DNA from: Tenodera sinensis
Lineage: Eukaryota > Arthropoda > Insecta > Mantodea > Mantidae
Direction of reading: 5' to 3'
Length of the DNA stretch: 64,000 nucleotides
Assembly: GCA_030765045.1 (NCBI GenBank)
Contig: CM060965.1
Location: 21,797,585-21,861,584 of the forward strand
In this document: positions 56,001 through 64,000 of the stretch, one piece after another
How the letters are laid out: every line of letters starts with the position of its first letter
Numbering within the stretch: the first letter of the stretch is position 1
Notes under the pieces: generated by a model
What the model was told of the DNA's origin: nothing
The model's input: only the letters and a program-made list of their open reading frames with translations
Databases searched by the model: none
Translations under genes and position numbers: made by a program

Positions 56001-58946
56001 GTCCACGTCTTTGAATGCGCCTGCGGTTTCGCATCTTGCCCTTACCAGCACGGAATCTTCTTGATTTATATACCTAAATGACAATTATATGGGTTACAAT
56101 TACTCAGAAGGTTACACTTTGTGTCCCCATTAGTACTTTTACACCAGACATGACTGTTTCAAAATACTTTTTATATTTATACCTTCTGGATATCAGCCCA
56201 AGCTTTAATGCGGCGTAGGAAGATGACAGCTTGCTTTGTTTTGTTGTATTCCTGTATTTTATCATCCACAACCAGTGGGAACTCTGGAACTTCTTGAATC
56301 ATGTGGCCTGAAATTAAAGTTGTTTACTGTAAATAAGTACTGTATGATGAACTACATTGCCAATTATAAATTAGTTATTGCTCAGATTATATCTCCAATC
56401 ACATTAACTCAGAACCCAATGCTCTGAAAAATTAAGTGGTTATCATCATTTCAATAACAAAGTCTAAGTGTAATTTAAAATATATTCAACGACAAGGACC
56501 CACCTTTTGACATCACAAGAGCTGGAACGCCACTTGCTGCAATGGCAGATACCATAGCATATCTCTTCTGATTTACATTTATACGTCTGTGCCAACGACG
56601 CCATGGTTTAGTTGGTGCAAACATGCGTCCACCTCGACACATGTTTCCAAATGCACCCTGTCCAGAACGATGAGTACCTCCTCCTCGCACACGGGGAATA
56701 CGTGCCACTGCACGCCCAGTTCCCCAAGATTCGGCACTGGTTTGGTGGCCTGCAGACAAAACAATCATTTGTAAAATGTTTCATGTTCTAACATGAATGT
56801 ACAGAGAGAAAATGGAACATTGTGAACATTGACAATAATTGTTGGGTGGCACTGCCCTCGCTCAATCATTTCAGGACTGAGAGGGAACGCCTAACCACAC
56901 AGTTTATTTTGCACACTTCCTTAATATCCAAGCAAAATTGTTGCAAAGATTTCGTGATAAGTGTGCTGTGGCTTACACTGAAAATTTTCTTGCATACTTT
57001 CCAGAATGTGGATCACAGCCGGCGAGAGTTAATGTGGCAATTGACAGCTAGCTGATTCACTCACCTGCAAATGAGGCTAACACCATCCTGTGCAATCGAC
57101 TAATCATGCAATGTGTTGTAACAAGATTGGATAAGATAGCGTAAGCCTCGTTCGCAGGCGAGTGATTCACCTAGCTGTGAAGTGCCAGGTTAGTTCTTGC
57201 CAACTGTAAATATGCACTCAATACGCCTCAAGGAAGTATTCTGGCGTCATCTTTGCTGCAGTGCACCTTTCAAGACAATAAGCACAGCATTTTTCATTTA
57301 AATACATCTTAAATTTATTGTAATCATGCAGCCATTAGTTCTCCTATAGTTGGCACTCTTATTGGTGATTGATATTTCCTGGTCAAGTGCTAATGTGCTC
57401 AGAAAACTGAAGGAGGGAGGAGAGAAGGAGTTAATACCCCACTCTGGTCTCAATAGCAACCACTCAAGGCACCAATTAGAGGCCGGCTGTCCCAAGAAGC
57501 TTCCTTGGCAACAAAAGGCACAAAAGTAAAGTTGCCATCAGTAACATTGAATACCACATGTTTTTCATGTAGCATGGTGACAGAATTCCTTTCCAGGGAT
57601 TTTTGCCTCATGCTAACAGTGTGCTATTGTGTTGCACTGTAAATTGGGGAGTCACTGACATCATACACCTGGTACATCACTTTACTTGTTTCACATGCAC
57701 TTACTCTGGTTTGCACTACTATGTTTATGAACACAAAATTCACTGATAATTATTACATGTAGGTGTGCATGCACATATATAGCTAAATATCTGTTGACTG
57801 AAATAAAAATCAAAAAGACAAATTAAAGCTTTCTGGGAAAACGAACAAAGTGTTTTCACAAGAGGTATTCCAATAGGACAGGCTCACTGATGATAGCAAT
57901 TCACAAATGAGTTACATTTTCCCATTGGAATAAAACAGATTGCAGGTATGGTTCTTTTATTTAATGTGATATAATTAAAATAGCTCCACATTTATTTAGC
58001 CTGGCTCTTGTATTTTGTTAAAGGCAAGCAAGAATAAGCTTTCTCAATGACTGTCTTGTAATATTGTATTATCCAGACGATTATTGCTTACTTTATAATA
58101 AATGCTAACATAAGTATCGAATAAAATATGATCAGCGTGTTTAAACATTTTAATTCAATCTTCATTCTCTTGTTGTGTTTGTCTTAATCTGCTATGATTC
58201 GTTAAGGTGCAAGTCATTTTAATTCCTGCAAATTTGAGCAACACTTATTTGGTTTCTGCTATGCATTCGACCGCCATGTGGACGGCAGCACTGAAAGTGG
58301 CAACACTGTTGTCTCTACTGGTTGAAATGTCAGTCACGAACTAAGGATGCACATACTTTATATTGTTTACTGAAGTGAAGTGACTTCCTATTATGTGCCT
58401 GTGTAATTGATCATATAACTTTACTATGATGAAATGCCAGCTCCAGAGTGCTCCATTTGTGCTCTATTAACCTACTGTATGCCACTTTAGAGTATTTTAT
58501 TGCTCTGGTAAAAAAATAAAAAGCAAATGAAATATTCTGGCTCTTAGGATTAATATGCACGTTCCCTTTAACATGCAGACCCATTTTGAAGAAAAGATAA
58601 AATGCAACAAAATTATTTTTCTAGCAAAAATACCCAAATTGAAAAGAGAAAAGTGTGTTAATTAGCATCCTAGCAAAAATATCCAAATTGAAAAGAGAAA
58701 AGAGTGTTAATTAGCATCCTTTGAACTACATAGCTTAGAACTTCAGTGAACACATTTTAAATACCTACCAGCATCTTTGTTCACACAATATGGTTGCCTG
58801 TGATTTTTTGCCATGTTGTCATGGACAAAGTTAACAATATCTGGCCTAATGGGTGCCTTGAAGACAGCTGGCAATGGAACAGTTGTGCCAATGGGTTCAT
58901 TTTTATCACTAAATACACTCACTAGGGGGCGGGCTGCTGACTGCGC
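52837..58946 (-). CDS. RpL4: Ribosomal protein L4 (uL4), seven coding exons; Met exon not found
   Basis: Joining the seven exons on the minus strand gives one open frame of 433 codons plus stop, with every junction GT..AG and in phase. The order is that of eukaryotic uL4. RPLVSVF and LPAVFKAPIRPDIVNF come first. The long internal loop GHQTSAESWGTGRAVARI to RVRGGGTHRSGQGAFGNMCR reaches the exit tunnel. RRIQRRGPLIIY, LKLAPGGHVGRFVIWT and LPMPKMSNTDLSRLLKS follow, with a Lys/Ala/Pro-rich eukaryote-specific tail (AAAPPAKKAAEPKKPAAPAP). Human L4 has 427 residues, so length fits. The protein binds 28S rRNA in the large subunit. The frame opens at a splice acceptor (GCG CAG TCA...), so the ATG lies in an upstream exon, as in human RPL4 where the first intron follows the initiating codon. 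An intron holds a C/D snoRNA. No disabling change: this looks like the functional locus, not a retrocopy. Confidence 0.97.
53062..54228 (-). other. RpL4 intron, 1167 bases
   Basis: A domain-less 90-codon minus-strand frame (53617-53889) lies in it. I see no repeat family of the window and no convincing snoRNA. Confidence 0.6.
54229..54385 (-). CDS. RpL4: RpL4 exon encoding residues 308-360
   Basis: 157 bases. Acceptor TTTTTCAG, donor GGA|GTAAGT. It reads KQARREKKLNPLTNTRALLK then LNPYAAVLKRKAIL. Confidence 0.96.
54386..55618 (-). other. RpL4 intron, 1233 bases
   Basis: It contains a lone end of the 600-bp MITE family (AAGGCTGGTTCACA near 54507) with no partner end. Otherwise A+T-rich and featureless. 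Confidence 0.55.
55619..55890 (-). CDS. RpL4: RpL4 exon encoding residues 218-307
   Basis: 272 bases. Acceptor GTTTCAG, donor CCAAT|GTAAGT. It reads GLKKAFRNIPGVDLISVSKL then NLLKLAPGGHVGRFVIW, and further on NTDLSRLLKSEEIRSVL. Confidence 0.97.
55975..56073 (-). CDS. RpL4: RpL4 exon encoding residues 185-217
   Basis: 99 bases, phase 0 at both ends. Acceptor CATTTAG, donor CAG|GTGAGG. It reads VYKSRRFRAGKGKMRNRRRI then QRRGPLIIYAQDQ. The next intron has only 84 bases. Confidence 0.97.
56183..56307 (-). CDS. RpL4: RpL4 exon encoding residues 143-184
   Basis: 125 bases. Acceptor AATTTCAG, donor AAG|GTATAA. It reads HMIQEVPEFPLVVDDKIQEY then NKTKQAVIFLRRIKAWADIQ. Confidence 0.97.
56374..56458 (-). 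ncRNA. Intronic box C/D snoRNA (candidate)
   Basis: It lies within the 196-base RpL4 intron 56308-56503, on the sense strand. A perfect 7-bp terminal stem (GTTATTG, 56458-56452, with CAATAAC, 56380-56374) closes box C ATGATGA (56449-56443) and box D CTGA (56385-56382). An internal CTGA (56412-56409) can act as D' and GTGATTG (56402-56396) as C'. The total of 85 bases is normal for the class. Guide segments would end just before D' (GAGCATTGGGTT) and before D (GGAGATATAAT). I cannot match either to rRNA from memory, so targets are unknown. Vertebrate RPL4 introns host U16 and U18; this one is not recognisably either. Confidence 0.72.
56504..56749 (-). CDS. RpL4: RpL4 exon encoding residues 61-142
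   Basis: 246 bases. Acceptor GTCTGCAG, donor AAAG|GTGGGT. It contains the conserved tunnel loop (HQTSAESWGTGRAVARIPRV) and WRRWHRRINVNQKRYAMVSA. Confidence 0.98.
57045..57177. mobile_element. 133-bp foldback MITE in RpL4 intron
   Basis: The arms 57048-57076 and 57145-57177 are inverted repeats (CTAGCTGATTCACTCACCTG against the complement CAGGCGAGTGATTCACCTAG). Read on the RpL4 sense strand, the low-coordinate arm contains TTTGCAG/GTGAGTGAATC, with a consensus 5' splice site. Confidence 0.6.
58620..58717. repeat. 49-bp tandem duplication
   Basis: Two units of CTAGCAAAAATACCCAAATT...TTAATTAGCATC differ at about two positions. They lie 50 bases from the RpL4 exon at 58769. Confidence 0.9.
58769..58946 (-). 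CDS. RpL4: RpL4 first recognised coding exon (residues 2-60)
   Basis: 178 bases. Acceptor GTTTACAG, donor GCTG|GTAGGT. It reads AQSAARPLVSVFSDKNEPIG and later LPAVFKAPIRPDIVNFVH. The only nearby upstream ATG is out of frame and inside the intron. The start codon must come from an exon further upstream. Confidence 0.95.
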
Positions 58947-61364
58947 CTGTAAACAATGAACATTTTATAGTTGTAAATATTTAGGTTAATTGTAGTCCCA
59001 AGACAATAGGATAACCACTATTTTGACCCTGTTATGTTATCACAAGAGGAATCATTCAGAATCAACTAGGCTAGGAGAATCAAACACTGAACTTCTGTTT
59101 AACTGAAAGGGTGAGAAGAAAAAGGAGTATCATTGTATTATTTTGATCAACACAGAGACAGTTATTTTGTTTCACAATGCTCATCTAGCAAAGCTCCATT
59201 TCTTAATATCTCTATTACAGACCTGGACAATTTGCACGATACCTTGAGCAACCTTCATTTGTTTTACCTGCTAAACAGTCAAGGTTGAAAGCAATCTGTG
59301 CTCTCTGAGCACCAGTTGCCTAATGCATATTAATGCTTTGACATATCAGTGGTGAAAGTTTGTTCAAAAAGCTATAAAAGGCCCTCCTTGCCATAAAAAA
59401 GTCCTCTGTTCCCATGCATTTTATAGCAAGCTGTAAAACTTAGCAAGTGTGTAATTAAAATCTTTTATCTAATGTTTATGATTTAGATATTTTTTACCAA
59501 AGTCAATCTCTTGTTCCATGATCAGTGTCAGATTTAGATAGTAATCTTCACAATAGTTCTGAAATAATTTACTTGCCAAATGTTAGCTTAACCAAAACAA
59601 TTTATGAAATCTTTTCCCTTTTGCTCTCATCCATTAAATTCATCTTCTTTATATATTTATTCTATACAAAGAATGTATTTCATGACCACATCTGGTGAGT
59701 GGCAAATTAGCATTTTTAAGGCTGATACAATGTTCACTCACAGGTCAAATTGGCAGACTGACCCTACAGAACAAGTTTTCTGGGTAGCTTTCAGCCATAA
59801 GGAAAGTAAATACTAGCTGACAGCAAAGAGAATCAATAATTCTTCATGCAAACAATTTGCACCATCCATTATTAAAAGCTTATAAGCTTAAAAAACCAAT
59901 AAAGAGAAGTTCACATACATTTGGAAACTACATGGTATCATTTATGCTGTATATTAGCTTATATAAGATGTGAGCATGGTGTAATGCATTATCTTGGTAA
60001 TTAGTGACGGATTTTGTTTCAAACTTATGTGCTACAAGAACTATAAAAGCTCTGAGATATAGGAAAGGAAAGCTGGCTCACTTTAAATTAAATGGTGTAT
60101 AGAGGAAACAGCTTATTGAAACACCCCAAAAACCAACTGACACTTCCTCCCATTATGGCCTGTCTGGTTATACTTAATGACATTCCATCTGTTAGGTTTC
60201 ATGCCAACTTGTTTGTAAAATATAACCATGGCAAAGCTAGAGCCACAGTTGGTGTTATTGCATCCGTTAAGTTGCCACAGAAGCCCTTGTTTTTGATCCT
60301 GTTGCAGAGAAGCAAAACCAATACATTTTTAAAACAAGATTCTGTTTAGACACCATATTAATTCATTAATCTGTAGACACCATTGTATTGCTTGTGTTTG
60401 CATGATTTTGTCTTGAATTGTTTTGTAACATTATAGTTATTTTTGTGTTTGCAACACGGTGTAGTGCATTAAATATATATTACAATATTTAGCGTTTGGA
60501 TGTGATTTTTATCCAAATGTTATTCCAGAACAAGATTTTTCAAACGTAAGTAGATTCATGTGTTGTGTGGTAATAATGATCAATTATAGTTTGAAAGCAT
60601 GTTACTTTAACTCTGTGACACTTGAGGTTAGAAATGCTTTTATTATGTACGTTGGCAGAGCTCATTTTTGGTGAGATGTCGTCTGCAGTTAAGTGTAATG
60701 CAGGCCATAATGAATTCTTGGGGACTGCCGATAAGCTGTTTTCCCATATATCAACAAGTGTGCTATTGGTAAGCCACACTCCCCTCGCATCCCAGCAGCA
60801 TGAAGGAAAACTGTGTGCAGCCAGTTGTAGGAAAGCATTTTTGTACGATTCTCAATGATTTTAAATGTAGCTTAAAAGGAGTGTGATCATCGGATCTCAC
60901 AGCATTTTTAGGGAATTTGCACTGTTCTGTGCTACATGTTTTCTGCAGTTTCAAGATTTTTAAAGAGGCCAGGCTTCTCTGAAAGAAGAGAGCAGCATGC
61001 AGCCAGCGACTGCCACTGAAAAAAGTCGAGCATTTGGATACATGGAGATGAATTGCAAATTGGGTTAGTAACGTTACAATATGACTTTCGTCTTGAACCT
61101 GCTTAGCTGTATGTGCAGTAGCTGGACTAGTCCACTAACTTCTGAGGGGTGGGGGTGGTTTGGGTCGATAGCGGCCAAGTAGCGAATTTGTGGACAATGC
61201 AGGTAAGGAGAATATTGCCAGCCTTTGTCCCTCACCCTAGACTGTAGGTCATGAGGTGAGACATGACCAAGTCCTACACATGGGGAAAGCTTGCTTGCTT
61301 TCCTTTCCTCCCTGCAGTGGCTGAGAGGGGGGATAATGGGCCAGTTTGCTGTGAATTAAGTTGT
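58947..61364 (-). other. RpL4 first intron or upstream region
   Basis: I searched the minus strand for an ATG followed by a good donor and found none. There is no recognisable TE in this part. Frames are short. Confidence 0.4.
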
Positions 61365-61505
61365 TAGCTAATGCTGGATTTCTGACAATGAAGTCATTAA
61401 TCCTCTTGCTCTCCAATATTTTTCACAGATATTGAAGAGACTTAGCAGTAAATGCAACCGCTTTTTAGAGAGCACCATATTTTTATGTTTTGGCGGTCAC
61501 ATCGC
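61365..61505 (-). mobile_element. LINE 3' end (copy 5)
   Basis: On the minus strand, ATGGTGCTCTCTAAAAAGCG, then AAAATATTGGAGAGCAAGAG, then TAGCTAACAAC match the inserts at 37269-37391 and 51960-52037. The upstream limit is uncertain; no target duplication found. Confidence 0.7.
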
Positions 61506-61674
61506 TCTCTCACAACCCCCAGAATGTCTGGAGGACCACACCTGTCGTTGGTTTACGGGTCTTACCGACCTGACCGGGAGAATTATCAAAATAAATTCAC
61601 CGACCATATCCTCTGGTTACCAATCACAGGACGTATTACATGACATGACAGGTCAGCATGTTAAGGGTTAAGGT

Positions 61675-61885
61675 TTTATAGAGAAATGGAGAGGTTGGAA
61701 AAATAAAGACTCCCTAGCCCTTGGGAACCCTAATAGCATCGGGGTCGGAAGAGAACAAGAGATGACCAAGGTAAGGTCAGATAGGAAAGTTACAGTGAGG
61801 AGCAAAACACCAGTAAGTGGAAGTAATGTTCTGCTCAGCTTGGGTACCTTGTGGTCGCTATTCACATATCCCCTAGACGGAGACC
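61675..61885 (+). repeat. Possible dispersed insect repeat module
   Basis: GGAGAGGTTGGAAAAATAAA, then CATCGGGGTCGGAAGAGAAC, AAGTGGAAGTAATGTTCTGC and ACCTTGTGGTCGC resemble a module I recall from several insect genomes, but I cannot name it. It occurs once in this window. Confidence 0.35.
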
Positions 61886-62446
61886 CCTGTGAATTAATAA
61901 ACACTACCACAACAGCATTTAGCTGAAACAATTACAGTTCACGTGAAAGCAATTGTTGGCACACAGCCATAGTTATAGTGAAATCACTGTTCGTTAATAA
62001 GCTAATTTTAATACATGTCATTAGCAACATGCACTAAAGCTATGCTAGCGAACTTCACACCTTCATGAACAGAAACGTTATGGCACATGATTGCGTAACT
62101 TCCCCCACCATCAACCTTACAGATGAGTTGCCACTGTGTAGCTAAGGGAATCACTCGTCTTGCCTATGACCCATACCTCCTCTGCATTTCTGCAGGGTCA
62201 GATCTGAATAATCAAGCTGTACCTTACAAGTAACGAAATTGAATCCTAATTTAGATTAGGGCCTGGATCAGGCCCATCCAAAAGAGTCAAATGTACTTTG
62301 TTCCCAAACACGCAAAAAACATTTTAAGAAACTTGGAGATATTAAGGCCACTTTGTAGCATATTTCGTGTGATTTTATGCTGGTATTATATGAACTGTAT
62401 ATTAAAGAGCCAAAGGAAATGAAATATATTTAATAATGGGCTCATC

Positions 62447-63337
62447 TTTAGAAAGTGTCCCATAGCACTTGCTGCCCAAATTTTAAGTACAAAGGTACAT
62501 ACTGCGCATGCGCAGAGTCATTAGCAGAATTGCCACTAGGTTGCACTGCATGCACTAGCTGTCACTAGACGATTTTCACATCTGCCAACATTGCTTTTTC
62601 AACCACACTAGTTTTTGTTGCCAACATACTAAACACAAATGCACTCGTGCATCAGCTAATCTATTTTTCACATCATGCCGCCACAGTTATACTGCCACCC
62701 ATCTTTTTAATTAAAATTAGATTTCGGATAATATAGAATGCCAGTATGATAAGACTAGTTGTGGGTACCCATTTTCAATATACATTTTCACCATAACCTT
62801 TAGCACAAGGGACGTCACATGCATATTAAATATGAAGCTCCCAAATTTATGTGAAATTATTGCTTTATGGGGTTGAGCGTGTTTTAGCATATTGCACAAG
62901 AGAATGGTTCCCCCTCCCCCATACCTACCCCTTTTCATTGGCCCCTGCCCAATTTCTCGGAGCATGGCTCCGAAAACTGCTCAGGATGACCCCGCCTGCA
63001 GGAAAACAGCTGGAATTTTCGACCCCTTTTTGTAAGGGAGCAATAAAAACCCATGAAGCCATTTGTAATGGGGTGTAGCATGGCATCACATTCCTGAATA
63101 GCATTCGGGTTCTCAGCAGGCCCTCGTCGTAGAGGAATTGCATACATTCGTCCTCATTATAGTACAAAGGCGCTAAATCTACTATGCTAATGAAGCGAGT
63201 CATGGCACTCTCACAACTTGCTTCCAGCAAGTTCACTAGCATACTGCCGGGTCCTGCCAAAACATTCAAATTGGCAACAAATGTGCCAAGTGGAACTTAG
63301 ACGAAATTCTCACGGGACACTTTCTAAAGAATATCCT
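62447..63337 (-). mobile_element. Possible Merlin (IS1595-like) DNA transposon remnant
   Basis: TCTTTAGAAAGTGTCCC at about 62449 is inverted at the right end (GGGACACTTTCTAAAGAA, to about 63332). Inside, on the minus strand, a frame has LAPLYYNEDECMQFLYDEGL. After a frameshift it continues ECDAMLHPITNGFMGFYC then SLTKRGRKFQ. This looks like the N-terminal helix plus zinc-ribbon of ISXO2/IS1595-type transposases, the Merlin superfamily. The first zinc-ribbon Cys appears lost and the catalytic part is absent. No clear target duplication. Confidence 0.4.
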
Positions 63338-64000
63338 AATAATATATAACTTATGTGAAATTATTCTGTATGTTGAAGAGCAAATTCTTGTCAGCAAGCA
63401 CTACTGTATGAATTGTATATGCAAGAGGAGCATAAGAGGGCGGTGACGGTGGAAGCTTGCTAGGAGGGTGTGGCCGGACACATGATGTGTGGCCACAGAG
63501 GTGTGGTGGGAGGTTCCATACCAAGTGGAAGTTCCACAGGCCCTAGAACTACAACACTGCCGCCATTTCTATCTAGTGATACTATTTCTCAAATAGCAGC
63601 CCTTTAGAATGAACATCACAAATTGCCCACTACTGCCAGATCTTGAAACTAATCAGCAAAGCCTAATTGATACTACCAAAATGCTGTGAATATCTTTGTT
63701 GCAACACCATAACATTAAAAAGAATGCTATCCATCACACATCGTGTCTGTTGATTACCCTGAGATCTTTTAAGTTATGAAACAAAAAAGAATGCCTTGTT
63801 AATCATTTAGTTTAGCACCTTCTAGGAACACTCAAGCAACTCATGTATGCAAGAATGTGGACATTTTTGGTGCAACAGTAACCAAAGCAGACTGATTTAT
63901 CTGAACTCTTTGTGCTATACTGCAATCACATTTTACATTTAACATGATACAAAACAAATACCTTGAAAAGAGAATTATTTTAGTAAGTATTTTCCTTAGC
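63338..64000. other. No feature recognised
   Basis: No coding, RNA or repeat signal I can support. Confidence 0.45.

Larger units (their letters stand above)
56750..58768 (-). other. RpL4 intron, 2019 bases
   Basis: It holds the foldback MITE at 57045-57177 and a tandem 49-bp duplication at 58620-58717. The rest shows nothing recognisable. Confidence 0.6.

Overview
The window is nuclear DNA from an insect: A+T-rich, with spliceosomal introns, many microsatellites and a heavy load of degraded transposable elements. The insect call rests on the ribosomal protein L4 exons, which read like insect RpL4, and on a tRNA-derived SINE that resembles, from memory, the SINEs of cockroaches and termites (Blattodea). 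I treat Blattodea as a guess, not a result. Nothing here is bacterial: there are no operons, CRISPR arrays or prokaryotic promoters.

Only two host genes can be supported, and they converge tail to tail. The first is a three-exon small heat-shock / alpha-crystallin-domain gene on the plus strand (coding exons at 32612-32798, 38745-38815 and 44901-45128; 161 residues), whose two roughly 6-kb introns are filled with mobile elements. The second is RpL4 on the minus strand (seven coding exons from 58946 down to 52837; about 434 residues if one Met comes from an upstream exon that I do not find). One RpL4 intron carries a convincing box C/D snoRNA (56374-56458).

Layout. 1-32 kb is gene-free. It holds many copies of a roughly 0.84-kb dispersed repeat with a terminal hairpin, tRNA-like SINEs, two related hAT elements with 8-bp target duplications (10774-11931, 17534-19151), a mariner transposase remnant, an LTR, two MITEs, a broken LINE reverse transcriptase near 27.6-28.5 kb, a 1000-N assembly gap (25351-26350) and very long GAAA and AAT microsatellites. 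32-45 kb is the heat-shock-like gene with its TE-filled introns. 45-52.8 kb is intergenic, with SINEs, a 2165-bp hAT element, a DDE-transposon N-terminal remnant, Penelope-like remnants and LINE ends. 52.8-59 kb is RpL4. 59-64 kb is its upstream region or first intron, with LINE ends and a Merlin-like remnant.

The best second-look items are four. (1) The snoRNA in RpL4. (2) A tRNA-SINE family that twice occurs as a head-to-head inverted composite bounded by target duplications. (3) The 0.84-kb hairpin-ended repeat, which looks like a non-autonomous Helitron/Helentron relative. (4) Nested insertions whose target duplications allow the order of events to be read. Nearly all other open reading frames are chance frames in repeats, microsatellites or Ns.
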